A stretch of 64,000 nucleotides of DNA, taken from the NCBI RefSeq assembly GCF_008329585.1, contig NZ_NPKP01000003.1, positions 124,001 through 188,000 on the forward strand, in the 5' to 3' direction. This stretch comes from Mycolicibacterium sp. P9-22 (lineage in GTDB: Bacteria > Actinomycetota > Actinomycetes > Mycobacteriales > Mycobacteriaceae). The first letter of the stretch is position 1, and every line of letters starts with the position of its first letter. Positions 55,058-64,000 of this stretch are shown one piece after another. The notes under the pieces were generated by a model that saw nothing but the letters and a program-made list of their open reading frames with translations, ran no database searches and was not told where the DNA came from. A program made the position numbers and the translations under genes.

Positions 55058-55082
55058 CATTCACGACGCCGCCCGCTTACCT

Positions 55083-55096
55083 AGCAAGCGCTTGGT
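55083..55096. promoter_or_regulatory. KstR2 box at kstR2
   Basis: AGCAAGCGCTTGGT fits AnCAAGnnCTTGnT exactly and lies 15 bases before the kstR2 ATG, consistent with autoregulation. Confidence 0.92.
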
Positions 55097-55111
55097 TGAT
55101 ACGCTGTCGGG

Positions 55112-55714
55112 ATGACCCAGCCGGCCAGCCGCCGAGACGAGCTCCTGAAGCTCGCCGCGACGATGTTCGCCGACCGTGGCCTCAAGTCCACCACGGTCCG
55201 CGATATCGCGGACTCGGCGGGCATCCTCTCGGGCAGTCTGTACCACCACTTCAAATCCAAAGAACAGATGGTCGAAGAGGTTCTCAAGGACTTCCTGGAC
55301 TGGCTTTTCGAGCGCTACCAGGAGATCGTCGCGACCGAATCCACCCCGCTGGACCGGGTGAAGGGCCTGTTCATGGCCTCCTTCGAGGCGATCGAGCACC
55401 GTCACGCGCAGGTGGTCATCTATCAGGACGAGGCCAAGCGGCTCTCCGCGCTCCCGCAGTTCGCGTTCGTCGACGACCGCAACCGCGAGCAGCGCAAGAT
55501 GTGGGTGGATCTGTTGCACGACGGCATCGCGGACGGGTCGTTCCGGCCCGACCTCGACGTCGACCTGGTCTACCGCTTCATCCGGGACACCACCTGGGTG
55601 TCGGTCCGCTGGTATCAGCCGGGCGGGCCCCTGACGGCCGAGGAAGTCGGCCGCCAATATCTCGCCATCGTGCTCGGTGGCATCACCAAAATTGATCAGA
55701 AGGAGACACCCTGA
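55112..55714 (+). CDS. kstR2: KstR2, TetR-family repressor of HIP catabolism
   Basis: A 200-residue TetR regulator, the same length as M. tuberculosis KstR2, with RDELLKLAATMFADRG and STTVRDIADSAGILSGSLYHHF. It represses the C/D-ring genes and is released by HIP-CoA. The ATG starts 15 bases after its own operator. The stop overlaps fadA6 by one base (TGATG), so repressor and thiolase are co-expressed. Confidence 0.94.
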   Translation: MTQPASRRDELLKLAATMFADRGLKSTTVRDIADSAGILSGSLYHHFKSKEQMVEEVLKDFLDWLFERYQEIVATESTPLDRVKGLFMASFEAIEHRHAQVVIYQDEAKRLSALPQFAFVDDRNREQRKMWVDLLHDGIADGSFRPDLDVDLVYRFIRDTTWVSVRWYQPGGPLTAEEVGRQYLAIVLGGITKIDQKETP

Positions 55715-56862
55715 TGGCTGAGGCGTACGTCATTGATGCCGTTCGTACCGCGGTCGGCAAGCGCAACGGCTCGCTGAGCGGTGTGCATCCGGTCGATCTG
55801 GGCGCCGCGGCCTGGCGTGGACTGTTCGAGCGCACCGATCTGGACCCGGGTGCGGTCGACGATGTCATCGCCGGCTGCGTGGATGCCATCGGCGGGCAGG
55901 CCGGCAATATCGCCCGGCTGTCGTGGCTGGCCGCGGGCTTCCCCGAAGAGGTGCCCGGTGTCACCGTGGACCGCCAGTGCGGTTCCAGCCAGCAGGCCAT
56001 CTCCTTCGGTGCGCAGGCGATCATGTCCGGCACCGCCGATGTGATCGTCGCCGGCGGCATGCAGAACATGAGCCAGATCCCGATCAGCTCGGCGATGATC
56101 GTCGGCGAGCAGTTCGGTTTCACGTCACCGACCAACGAGTCCAAGAGCTGGCTGCACCGCTACGGCGATCAGGAGATCTCCCAGTTCCGTGGTTCTGAAC
56201 TGATCGCCGAGAAGTGGAATCTGTCCCGTGAGGACATGGAACAGTTCGCGCTGACCAGCCACCAGCGTGCCCAGGAAGCCATCCGGGCCGGGTACTTCGA
56301 GAACGAGATCATCCCGGTGGACGGATTCACCATCGACGAGGGCCCGCGGGAGACCTCGCTGGAGAAGATGGCCGGGCTCAAGACCCTGGTCGAGGGCGGT
56401 CGGCTGACCGCCGCGATGGCCAGCCAGATCTCCGACGGCGCCAGCGCCGTGCTGCTCGCCTCCGAGAACGCCGTCAAGACCCACGGTCTCAAGCCGCGCG
56501 CCCGCATCCACCACATCAGCGCCCGCGGCGCCGACCCGGTGTACATGCTGACCGGACCCATCCCGGCCACCCACTACGCGCTGGAGAAGACCGGCCTTTC
56601 GATCGGCGATATCGACACCGTCGAGATCAACGAGGCCTTCGCCCCGGTGGTGCAGGCCTGGCTCAAGGAGACCGGCGCCGACCCGGCCAAGGTCAACCCC
56701 AGCGGCGGCGCCATCGCCCTGGGGCATCCGCTGGGCGCGACCGGTGCCAAGCTGTTCGCCACCATGCTGAATACGTTGGAGCGCACCGGCGGTCGCTACG
56801 GACTGCAGACCATGTGTGAGGGCGGCGGCACCGCCAACGTCACCATCATCGAGCGTCTCTGA
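55714..56862 (+). CDS. fadA6: FadA6, thiolase of steroid C/D-ring degradation
   Basis: A 382-residue thiolase with the nucleophilic Cys in VDRQCGSSQQAI, the NEAFAP block, the GGAIALGHPLGATGA motif and the C-terminal Cys in TMCEGGGTANVTII. FadA6 acts in the last stage of HIP-CoA breakdown. It directly follows kstR2 as in M. tuberculosis. The 3' end overlaps the convergent xanthine dehydrogenase gene by 17 bases. Confidence 0.92.
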   Translation: MAEAYVIDAVRTAVGKRNGSLSGVHPVDLGAAAWRGLFERTDLDPGAVDDVIAGCVDAIGGQAGNIARLSWLAAGFPEEVPGVTVDRQCGSSQQAISFGAQAIMSGTADVIVAGGMQNMSQIPISSAMIVGEQFGFTSPTNESKSWLHRYGDQEISQFRGSELIAEKWNLSREDMEQFALTSHQRAQEAIRAGYFENEIIPVDGFTIDEGPRETSLEKMAGLKTLVEGGRLTAAMASQISDGASAVLLASENAVKTHGLKPRARIHHISARGADPVYMLTGPIPATHYALEKTGLSIGDIDTVEINEAFAPVVQAWLKETGADPAKVNPSGGAIALGHPLGATGAKLFATMLNTLERTGGRYGLQTMCEGGGTANVTIIERL

Positions 56863-59545
56863 TCGCACGCCAGACCCGGGCCGGGGTCATCGGCAGCTGA
56901 TACACCCGGGCCCCGCACGCCCGGGCGATGGCATTCGCCAGGGCGGGGGCGACCGGGTTGTACGGTGATTCGCTCATCGACTTGGCGCCCAGCGGGCCGA
57001 GTTCGTCGTAGGTGTCGGCGAAATACACCTCGGTCACCGGAACATCCGCCAGTTGTGGGACGTGATAGTTGCGCAGCGTCTGGGTGGTGACGGTCCCGTC
57101 CGGACCGATCTGTATCTCCTCGAACAGCGCCGACCCGATCGCCTGCGCGACACCGCCTTCGACCTGACCGCGGCATTGCTGCGGGTTCATCACCACCCCG
57201 GCGTCGGCGGCCTGGACCGACTGCAGGATCGACACCTCGCCGGTCTCTGGGTTCACCGCGACCCGGAATGCATGCACGTTGAACGCCACCGAACGCGGTG
57301 TGCCGTCATGCTTTCCGCGGCCTGTCATCGGCACCGGCAGCGACCCGAAGTCCACCAACCGTTCACCGCACTGCACCCCGTTGCGGTCCAGCGTGCACAG
57401 CGCCGGTGACGTGCCGGTGAGTGCGGCGGCCGCCGACACCAGCGCACGGCGCAAGTGGCGGCTCGCCAGCAGTGTTGCCCGTCCGGCCACCACCGTACCG
57501 GCCGATCCGAATGCGCCGGTGTCGTAACCGATTGTGTCCGTGTCTGATTGGCGGACCACGATCCGCTCGGCGACGGTGTTCAGCTCATCGGCGGCCAGCT
57601 GTGTGTGCACCGTGGTGGTCCCGTTGCCGAACTCCGTGGTGCCGACGTCGAGGGTGTAGACGCCCTCGGCGTCGACCGATACCGCGGCCTCGGCGAAATG
57701 TCCGCGTGGGGGAATCGTCGCGATCATGGCCACCGCCATGCCCTCCCCGACCTGCCATCCTTCGGGCGCAGCCACCCCGTTTCCCACGCGCAGCGCCGCC
57801 TCGGTCAGGTCGAGGCACTGATCGAGCCCGTAGCTGCCGAAGGTCAGATCATCGTCGAGCACATGGGAATCCACGAAGCTGTCGCCGGGCACGATGACAT
57901 TGCGCCGCCGGAACTCGAACGGGTCGATGCCCAGCCGGTCGGCGAGCTGGTCCATCGCGGACTCGATGGCGAACATGACCTGGCCGAGCCCGTACCCACG
58001 GAACGCGCCGGAGGGGAGGTTGTTGGTGTAGACCGATCGTGCGTCGACGCGCTTGTTCGGGCTGCGGTACACCGCAACGGATTCGCCGCAGCCGTGGAAC
58101 ATCACGCCCGGACTGTGGTTACCGTAGGCGCCGGCATCGACGAGGACATCGACGGCCAGCGCGGTCAGCGCCCCGTCGCCGTCGGCGCCAACGGTCACAT
58201 CGACGCGGAACGGATGCCGGCACGGCGCCACGGTGAACTGGTCGCTGCGGTGGAACTCGTAGCGCACCGGTGCGCCGAGGCGCAGCACCGCCAAGGCGAC
58301 CAGGTCCTCGGTGAGCATCTCCTGCTTGCCGCCGAACCCGCCGCCGAGCCGCTTGGTGAGCACCTGCACCTCGTCGGATCCGAGGCCGAAGATGTGGCAC
58401 AACTCGTTTCGGACCAGGAAGGGCACCTGCGTGCTGGTACGGATCACCAGCCGGCCCGAGTCGTCGCGCCATCCGGTGCAGCCATGCGTCTCCAGGTGGA
58501 CGTGCTGGACCCGCTGGGTCTGCCAGCGTCCCCGCACCACGGCACCCCCGGAGGCTTCGGCCGCGGCGATCCCCGCCGCAACATCGCCCACCTCGCCGTG
58601 CAGTTCGGCGACCAGATTGCGGTTCGGGTCGGCAATACGCGACCGAGGGTCTTTGTCGGCGTGCAGCAGCGGCGCACCCGTGGACCCGGCGGTATCCGCA
58701 TCGAATACCGCGGGTAGCTCTTCATAGTCGACAACGATTGTCCGGCAGGCATTTTCGGCGATATCGTAGCGATCGGCCACCACTGCCGCGACCCGCTGGC
58801 CGACAAACCGCACGGTGTCGTCCAGGATGGCGGTGTCATCGGGGTCATCGTCGCGCAGCTCGTGCCGGGCCGTGGAGAACAGCACCGGCGGGCTGTCCCG
58901 ATGGGTCAGGACCAGACGCACCCCCGGCATCGCCTCGGCCGCCGACGTGTCGATCGACCGGATCCGTGCGTGGGCCAGCGGGCTCGGCAGCACAGCCATG
59001 TGCAGCAAGCCCGCGGGCGCGTCGTCCATGGTGTATTCCTCGGTTCCGGTGACCACGCGCACCCCCGCCGGGGCGCCGATGGACCGGCCCGCATCGTGGA
59101 CATCGGATTTGTCGATGTTGACCACGCCGGACAGCGCATCGGTGATCGCCCGGTACCCGGTACATCGGCACAGGTTGCCCTTGAGTTGTTCCGGCAGATC
59201 CGACATCTGTTCGGCGGTCAGTGTGGTGGCGGTGGTGATCATCCCGGCGGTGCAGAAGCCACACTGGAATCCGGCGGCCTCAAGGAAGCGGCGCTGCACT
59301 GGGTGCAGGTCGTCGGGGGTGCCCAGGCCGGCCACCGTCGTCACCGTCCGTCCCTGCGCCCGGAAGGCCGGGAACACGCAGGAATGCACGGCAGCACCGT
59401 CGACGAGCACCGAGCAGGCGCCGCAGTCCCCGGCGTCGCAGCCCTTCTTGACCTCGAAGTGGCCGTTCTCGCGAAGGAAGGTGCGCAGGCACTGACCGGG
59501 GCGCGGGTCCCCGTCGCAGTCGGAGCCGTTGACCGAGAACTTCAT
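56846..59545 (-). CDS. Xanthine dehydrogenase, fused iron-sulfur and molybdopterin subunit
   Basis: An 899-residue fusion. Residues 1-150 carry two [2Fe-2S] clusters (GCDAGDCGACSVLVDG; QCGFCTAGMI ... NLCRCTGY). The remainder is the molybdopterin-binding subunit (LGGGFGGKQEM, AFRGYGLGQ, GAKSMSESP with the catalytic-region Glu). It oxidises hypoxanthine/xanthine to urate. FAD is on the separate protein encoded upstream, whose stop overlaps this ATG. The fusion order of Fe-S to Mo with FAD separate differs from the usual three-gene or single-chain forms. Other xanthine-oxidase-family substrates remain possible. Confidence 0.87.
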   Translation of the reverse strand: MKFSVNGSDCDGDPRPGQCLRTFLRENGHFEVKKGCDAGDCGACSVLVDGAAVHSCVFPAFRAQGRTVTTVAGLGTPDDLHPVQRRFLEAAGFQCGFCTAGMITTATTLTAEQMSDLPEQLKGNLCRCTGYRAITDALSGVVNIDKSDVHDAGRSIGAPAGVRVVTGTEEYTMDDAPAGLLHMAVLPSPLAHARIRSIDTSAAEAMPGVRLVLTHRDSPPVLFSTARHELRDDDPDDTAILDDTVRFVGQRVAAVVADRYDIAENACRTIVVDYEELPAVFDADTAGSTGAPLLHADKDPRSRIADPNRNLVAELHGEVGDVAAGIAAAEASGGAVVRGRWQTQRVQHVHLETHGCTGWRDDSGRLVIRTSTQVPFLVRNELCHIFGLGSDEVQVLTKRLGGGFGGKQEMLTEDLVALAVLRLGAPVRYEFHRSDQFTVAPCRHPFRVDVTVGADGDGALTALAVDVLVDAGAYGNHSPGVMFHGCGESVAVYRSPNKRVDARSVYTNNLPSGAFRGYGLGQVMFAIESAMDQLADRLGIDPFEFRRRNVIVPGDSFVDSHVLDDDLTFGSYGLDQCLDLTEAALRVGNGVAAPEGWQVGEGMAVAMIATIPPRGHFAEAAVSVDAEGVYTLDVGTTEFGNGTTTVHTQLAADELNTVAERIVVRQSDTDTIGYDTGAFGSAGTVVAGRATLLASRHLRRALVSAAAALTGTSPALCTLDRNGVQCGERLVDFGSLPVPMTGRGKHDGTPRSVAFNVHAFRVAVNPETGEVSILQSVQAADAGVVMNPQQCRGQVEGGVAQAIGSALFEEIQIGPDGTVTTQTLRNYHVPQLADVPVTEVYFADTYDELGPLGAKSMSESPYNPVAPALANAIARACGARVYQLPMTPARVWRAIRDAR

Positions 59546-60357
59546 GCCAGCTCGGCCCGAATCTGGTCGGCGAGTATCAGCGTCACCGCCCGGCGCCAGT
59601 CCGGGTCGCCGTGCGCATCGCGGGTCAGGTCCGCCTCGGGGATCCCGGACAGCGCGGCCCGCAGATCCTCGGGGGAGGGCGTGGAGGGGAATCGGAACAC
59701 GTAGGGCCGTACCGTCGCCGCCGTCACCGACAGCACGAACCGGCCGTCCTCATCGCTGCGGCCGATGATCACCACACCGGACCGGCCGAGCGGGGACGGC
59801 GCGAGCTTGCGGTACGCGGTCCGGGCCCGCAGTGCGGCCTCCGGGATGTGCACGGCACGAAGGATTTCACCGGTCGCCAGCACGTTGGTGGCCTGCCCGG
59901 TGACGAACTCGGCGACCGCCACGGTGTATTCGGTGCCGTCGGAACGCCATACCGTCACCGCCGCGTCCAGCGCCGTGCACAGCGAGATCATCGATCCGGC
60001 GGGGAAGGACAGGCAAATGTTGCCCCCGACGGTGGCGGTGCGCCAGATCTTGAACGAGGCGAGCAGTGCGGTGCAGCACTGCCGGAACAGCGGGGCGGCC
60101 GCCCACTCCGGGGGCAATGTGGGTGACAGCGCGGCGACTTCGTCGAGTGTGCAGGTCGCCGCGATCTCGATCCCGGCCGGGGTGAGGGTGACCGGCGGCC
60201 AACCCAGCCCGGTGATGTCGACGAGCCGGGTCACCGTCGGCTGCGGTTCGGAGAACAGCCAGGTGCCGCCGGCGAGAACGGCGTCGGCGGGTCCCAGCGG
60301 CCACACCTCTTCGCGGCGGGTGGGGATGTGCACCGCCTCGACGGTGTTGAGGTCCAT
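59542..60357 (-). CDS. Xanthine dehydrogenase FAD-binding subunit
   Basis: A 271-residue CO dehydrogenase flavoprotein-type domain: LGPADAVLAGGTWLF, the FAD loop ATVGGNICLSFPAGSM and the C-terminal AYRKLAPSPLGRSGVVI. It passes electrons from the Fe-S/Mo chain to NAD or oxygen. ATGA overlap with the fused subunit gene. ATG start 86 bases from the divergent guanine deaminase gene. Confidence 0.87.
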   Translation of the reverse strand: MDLNTVEAVHIPTRREEVWPLGPADAVLAGGTWLFSEPQPTVTRLVDITGLGWPPVTLTPAGIEIAATCTLDEVAALSPTLPPEWAAAPLFRQCCTALLASFKIWRTATVGGNICLSFPAGSMISLCTALDAAVTVWRSDGTEYTVAVAEFVTGQATNVLATGEILRAVHIPEAALRARTAYRKLAPSPLGRSGVVIIGRSDEDGRFVLSVTAATVRPYVFRFPSTPSPEDLRAALSGIPEADLTRDAHGDPDWRRAVTLILADQIRAELA

Positions 60358-60443
60358 CTATCGACGGTAGTCTCCGAGCCCGGCGCGCGCAGGTCGAAGC
60401 CCATCGAACTGCGCGGCGGCTCAGACGCTGTGACAATCGGTGT

Positions 60444-61787
60444 ATGCGTGTCTACCGCGGTCACCTGATTCACATCGCTGGTGCGCCGCGGCTGGGTGCG
60501 GCGCGCGATCATCTGGTGAGCATCCCCGACGGTGCGCTGGCCGTCGATGACGCCGGGACGATCGGCTACAGCGGTGCGTACCAGGAACTGCCCGAGATGA
60601 CCGCGGAGGTCGTCGACTGCCGTCCGGGCTTCCTGCTACCCGGTTTCATCGACACTCACCTGCACTTCCCGCAAACCCACTGCGTGGACTCCTACGGCGG
60701 CGGGCAACTGCTGGACTGGTTGCAGCGCTGTATTTTTCCCGCGGAGGCGATGCTGGCCGATATCGACTACGCCCGCGGCGTCGCGCGGGACTTCTGCAGT
60801 CGGCGCATCGCTGTCGGAACCACCACGGCACTCGTGTTCGGGTCGGCATTCCCGCACGCCCAGGATGCCCTGTTCGAGGAATCGATTGCCGCGGGCCTGC
60901 GCACGATATCCGGGCGCGGGATCCAGACGGTGGGCCCCGAAGCGGCCGGACCGCTGCTGACCGAGGACAGGCAGGCAATCGAGCTCACCCACAACGAAAT
61001 CGAGCGGTGGCACAACAATGGTGGCGGGCTCACTCACGTCGCGGTGGTGCCTCGCTTCGCGCTGTCGGTCACCGAGAAGACGCTGCACGCGCTGGGAGAA
61101 CTCTACGAAGCTGTGCGGACCCACGGCGTCTACTTTCACACCCACCTTTCGGAGAACCTCGACGAGATCGACGCGGTGCGAGCCGGTTACGGTGTGGAGC
61201 ACTACCTGGACAGCTACGACGGCCGCAGCACGGGCGGTGGGGTGTCGCTGCTGGGCCGGCGCAGCGTGTTCGCACACGCGGTGCACTGCACCGACCATGA
61301 ACTGGCGCGATTGGCCGAGACCGGCAGCTCGATCGCGCATTGCCCGACCTCGCAGCTGTTTCTCGGGTCGGGCACCATGCCGTGGCGGCGCACCACCGCC
61401 AGTGGGGTCACGGTGGCGCTGGGCACCGATGTGTCCGCCGGCGATGAGTGGCTGATCCCCCGAGTGCTCAACGATTGCTTCAAGGTGCACATCAGCGAGC
61501 CTGGGGGACAGGCCCTCTCGATCCCGCCTGCCGACCTGCTGTTCACCGCCACGCTGGCCGGCGCGCGGGCATTGGACATCGAGGACCGGGTCGGCAACCT
61601 GGACGCCGGCAAGCAGGCCGATTTCGTGGTCATCGACCCGCAACGCCAGGCGTTGCTGCCCGAGCTGCTGGCGCGGATCGATCCCGAGGACGCCGACCGC
61701 CTGCTGTTCACCCTGCTGATGAGCATGCGTGAGGACGCCATCGATGCTGTCTACGTACGCGGTCACCGGGTCACGGCGCCGGAGTGA
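60444..61787 (+). CDS. guaD: Guanine deaminase
   Basis: A 447-residue amidohydrolase: zinc site GFIDTHLHFPQT, the middle YFHTHLSEN, HAVHCTDHEL and the Asp in ALGTDVSAGDEW. This is the guanine deaminase signature, giving xanthine and ammonia, the substrate of the adjacent xanthine dehydrogenase. The 3' end overlaps the convergent hpxO by 17 bases. Divergent from the xanthine dehydrogenase operon. Confidence 0.9.
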   Translation: MRVYRGHLIHIAGAPRLGAARDHLVSIPDGALAVDDAGTIGYSGAYQELPEMTAEVVDCRPGFLLPGFIDTHLHFPQTHCVDSYGGGQLLDWLQRCIFPAEAMLADIDYARGVARDFCSRRIAVGTTTALVFGSAFPHAQDALFEESIAAGLRTISGRGIQTVGPEAAGPLLTEDRQAIELTHNEIERWHNNGGGLTHVAVVPRFALSVTEKTLHALGELYEAVRTHGVYFHTHLSENLDEIDAVRAGYGVEHYLDSYDGRSTGGGVSLLGRRSVFAHAVHCTDHELARLAETGSSIAHCPTSQLFLGSGTMPWRRTTASGVTVALGTDVSAGDEWLIPRVLNDCFKVHISEPGGQALSIPPADLLFTATLAGARALDIEDRVGNLDAGKQADFVVIDPQRQALLPELLARIDPEDADRLLFTLLMSMREDAIDAVYVRGHRVTAPE

Positions 61788-62937
61788 GCGGCCCGCCCAG
61801 GATATTGCCGACGATACCGCGGATGACGTTGCTGCCGTCCTCTTTTCGCAGCTCGTCATACCACCGCGCGGTGACCTGCGGGTCCTTGGCGTGGGTGACG
61901 TCACAGCGTTTGCGGGCCCGCAACACCAGGTCGCCGGCCCGCTCCGTGCGGGCCCCCTGATATGCGGCCAGTGCTGCGTGCACATCGCCGGCGTGATCCT
62001 TGAACGCCCATTGCAGTTCGATGGCGTCCTCCATGGCCGAGCAGCCGCCCTGCCCGATATCGGGTGTGGTGTTGTGCGCCGCGTCGCCCAGTACGGCGAC
62101 CCGGCCCTTGACCCAGGTGTGGAACGGATCCAGATCCAGGATCTCCACCCGGTTGGTGGTCTGCGGGTCCAGCTTGTCGATGAGGGTCTGTACCCCGGGA
62201 GCCCAGTCCGCGAAGTGACCGCGCAACACCTCGCGTGCGGTCCCCCGCTCGTACGGGGCACCCTCGGGTTCGACGACATCGAAGAAGAAGTAGAACCGCC
62301 CGCCGGCCACCGGCATCACCGAGACCCGTTTGCCTTCACCGACATACGTGGTCCACTCGGTGGCAGGACCGATCGCGTCATCGGTGTCGACGAGGCCGTT
62401 GAAGTTGACGTACCCCGCGTAGCGGCGGGCCACCGGGCCGCCGAGCACATACTCGCGGGTGATCGAACTGGCACCGTCGGCGCCGATGATCACGTCCGCG
62501 GTCACGGTGGTGCCGTCGGCGAAGGTCGCCGTCGCGGCATCGGGACCGTCGGTGACGCTGACCATCTTCATCCCGAAGTTGATGTCATCGATGCCGTAGG
62601 CCTGCATCAGCATCGACTGCAGTTCGGCGCGGGCGATCGGGTACGGGCGCTGCCCCACCTCGTCGATCAGCGGCTGCATGGAGAAGCGGCACATGGTCTC
62701 ACCGGTGTGCGCGTCGATATAGCTCATGGTCTCGACGATGCCGCCGAGCTGCGCCGTCTCTTCCTGTAGGCCAAGGTAATTGAGGCATTTCACTCCGTTG
62801 GACCACACCGAGATGGCGGCGCCGACCGGCTTGTTCTCGGTGACCCGCTCGTAGACCTCGGTCTCGATGCCGATCTGGCGCAGAGCGATGGCGGCACTCA
62901 TTCCACCCATACCCGCGCCGATGATCACGACCTTCAC
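61771..62937 (-). CDS. hpxO: FAD-dependent urate hydroxylase
   Basis: A 388-residue class A flavoprotein monooxygenase: FAD motif IIGAGMGGMSAAIAL, the DG motif IGADGASS and the GDAAHNTTPDIGQGG block. It matches HpxO in length and in the PDIGQGGCSAMEDA region. It converts urate to 5-hydroxyisourate with NADH, replacing the classic uricase. GTG start 2 bases after hiuH on the same strand. Confidence 0.9.
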   Translation of the reverse strand: MKVVIIGAGMGGMSAAIALRQIGIETEVYERVTENKPVGAAISVWSNGVKCLNYLGLQEETAQLGGIVETMSYIDAHTGETMCRFSMQPLIDEVGQRPYPIARAELQSMLMQAYGIDDINFGMKMVSVTDGPDAATATFADGTTVTADVIIGADGASSITREYVLGGPVARRYAGYVNFNGLVDTDDAIGPATEWTTYVGEGKRVSVMPVAGGRFYFFFDVVEPEGAPYERGTAREVLRGHFADWAPGVQTLIDKLDPQTTNRVEILDLDPFHTWVKGRVAVLGDAAHNTTPDIGQGGCSAMEDAIELQWAFKDHAGDVHAALAAYQGARTERAGDLVLRARKRCDVTHAKDPQVTARWYDELRKEDGSNVIRGIVGNILGGPLTPAP

Positions 62938-62939
62938 GT

Positions 62940-63254
62940 TCAGCTCCCTCGATAGGTGGAGTAGGCGTAGGGGGACAGCAGCAGCGGCACGTGATGATGG
63001 CCTGCGGCGTCGGTGATCTCGAAAGCGATCACGACCTCCGGGTAGAAGCCGGTCACCCCGTGCTCGGTGAAGTACGTGGCGGTGTCGAACCGCAGCCGGT
63101 AGATCCCGGCCGCCAGGTCACCGCCCAGGCCGGCGACGCGGCCGTCGGCATCGGTGATTCCGGTGGCGATGACGCCATCGGCGGTCAGGGTGACAGCCAC
63201 GCCCACCGCGGGCTTGCCGGTGGTGGCGTCGAGGACATGGGTTGAGAGCGTCAT
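62940..63254 (-). CDS. hiuH: 5-hydroxyisourate hydrolase
   Basis: A 104-residue transthyretin-like protein with STHVLDATTGKPA at the start, GHHHVPLLLSPYAYSTYRGS at the end and the hallmark C-terminal YRGS. It hydrolyses 5-hydroxyisourate to OHCU. The ATG giving MTLSTHVLD was chosen; the longer frame upstream has no support. Confidence 0.93.
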   Translation of the reverse strand: MTLSTHVLDATTGKPAVGVAVTLTADGVIATGITDADGRVAGLGGDLAAGIYRLRFDTATYFTEHGVTGFYPEVVIAFEITDAAGHHHVPLLLSPYAYSTYRGS

Positions 63255-63399
63255 GGGACAACCCTGCCAACCTCTGGCCGTGGATGGGTGGATTTGCGCC
63301 CGAGCCTCCGCCAGGCCCGCCAGATTGCAGTTGTCGAGGGAAAGTTCGAGTAAGCATCCCGATAACCGCAATCTCGCGCCAATGCGCTGTACCGCAGCC

Positions 63400-63906
63400 T
63401 CATGTCGGCTCACTCAGTAGACGCTCCAGGCGCAGCCTGTTGATCTTGGACAGCTCGTTGCGCATGACCCGGCGCTCGGTCTCCGGATCGTTGTCGAGCC
63501 GGTCGGTCAGGATGTCCAGCAGTTCATCGGCCGAGCGACCGCTGGCGCACACCAGGTAGACGTAGCCGAACCTGGCCTCGTATTCGCGGTTCTTCTCTGC
63601 CAGTGCGGTTTTCACCGCATCGCCGGCGTCGGCCACCCGGGCTTGCTCGCGGGCCGACGACGGGCTGTGCGCCGCCGAGACCGAAGCCCCGATACGAGGG
63701 TGGCCGTCGAGGGCGGCGTCGATCTCGGCATCGGGGAGCTCGGCGAGCACCCGGTCGGCCCGGTCGTAGAGCGCCTCGGGGTCCCGGAACGGCGAACCCG
63801 CCACCACCCGTCGTGCCCAGATCGTCGATGAGCACACCTCGAACAGCAGGTGCATCCGTTGCCGGTCGGACAGCGCGTTGAAACCCTCCAGTCCGATCGC
63901 TTTCAC
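63400..63906 (-). CDS. uraD: OHCU decarboxylase
   Basis: A 168-residue all-helical enzyme with the catalytic His in LDGHPRIGA (about residue 69) and the FGYVYLVCASGRSADELL block. It decarboxylates OHCU to (S)-allantoin. GTG start overlapping the upstream gene's stop by four bases (GTGA). The gap of 145 bases to hiuH holds nothing recognisable. Confidence 0.92.
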   Translation of the reverse strand: MKAIGLEGFNALSDRQRMHLLFEVCSSTIWARRVVAGSPFRDPEALYDRADRVLAELPDAEIDAALDGHPRIGASVSAAHSPSSAREQARVADAGDAVKTALAEKNREYEARFGYVYLVCASGRSADELLDILTDRLDNDPETERRVMRNELSKINRLRLERLLSEPT

Positions 63907-64000
63907 GAGAGTTCGTTGAGCCTGCCGAACCGCGCAGCGGCAATGGGATTGGCATCGGCGACCAGATCGGTGAAGCGGTAGTTGGCGATCTTGGCCACCT
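63903..64000 (-). CDS. C-terminal end of an unidentified gene coupled to uraD (partial)
   Basis: Only the last 32 codons are present, ending ANPIAAARFGRLNELS and a TGA that overlaps the uraD GTG start. The position suggests a purine-degradation gene, but the fragment is too short to assign. Confidence 0.6.
   Translation of the reverse strand, partial: VAKIANYRFTDLVADANPIAAARFGRLNELS

Overview
The window is high-GC DNA with dense, often 1-4 base overlapping genes, frequent GTG starts, and the mycobacterial steroid genes kstR, hsaACDB, kshB, fadD3 and kstR2 beside ctpC. This points to a fast-growing, environmental-type Mycobacterium/Mycolicibacterium chromosome. No rRNA, tRNA, CRISPR array or complete insertion sequence was seen, and no stretch over 300 bases lacks a gene.

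Layout. (1) 1-2.1 kb: partial bluB and an MFS exporter, divergent from an ArsR-type regulator, with two copies of a 20-base palindrome between them. (2) 2.1-18.7 kb: a metal (mainly zinc) island. It holds a DUF318/DUF1980 membrane pair, the PacL-CtpC zinc efflux pair, pxpA, an AztABCD-type zinc importer whose permease is fused to a second AztD-like propeller, two COG0523 GTPases, a cytoplasmic WD40 protein, a broken SDR gene and a ZnuACB importer. Four sites resembling mycobacterial Zur (FurB) boxes sit at the importer and GTPase promoters. (3) 18.7-21.2 kb: a LacI regulator, a methyltransferase and otsB. (4) 21.2-30.2 kb: the KstR-controlled steroid genes kstR, fadE34, kshB and hsaACDB, with KstR boxes. 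(5) 30.2-39.7 kb: accessory genes, including an MHS transporter, 3-hydroxybutyrate dehydrogenase and 3-oxoacid CoA-transferase set that looks like ketone-body use. (6) 39.6-56.9 kb: the KstR2-controlled late steroid genes (fadE33/32/31, fadD3, fadE30, ipdF, kstR2, fadA6). These are interrupted by a two-component system with a DUF4173 membrane protein and by a lower-GC cassette encoding an EspC-like protein, a large type VII-type effector candidate and membrane proteins. (7) 56.8-64 kb: purine degradation from guanine to allantoin (guaD, xanthine dehydrogenase, hpxO, hiuH, uraD).

How the genes work together. HsaACDB with KshB opens the A/B rings of cholesterol and releases HIP; FadD3 activates HIP to its CoA ester, and FadE30, IpdF, FadE31-33 and FadA6 degrade rings C/D. 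KstR and KstR2 each control one half. In the zinc island, efflux (CtpC/PacL) lies next to two importers and the chaperones expected under zinc starvation.

The two best candidates for something undescribed are the AztB-AztD fusion with its signal-peptide-like junction (about 8.55 kb), and the type VII secretion-like cassette at 51.9-55.0 kb, which is bracketed by a 23-base direct repeat copied from the 3' end of the DUF4173 gene.
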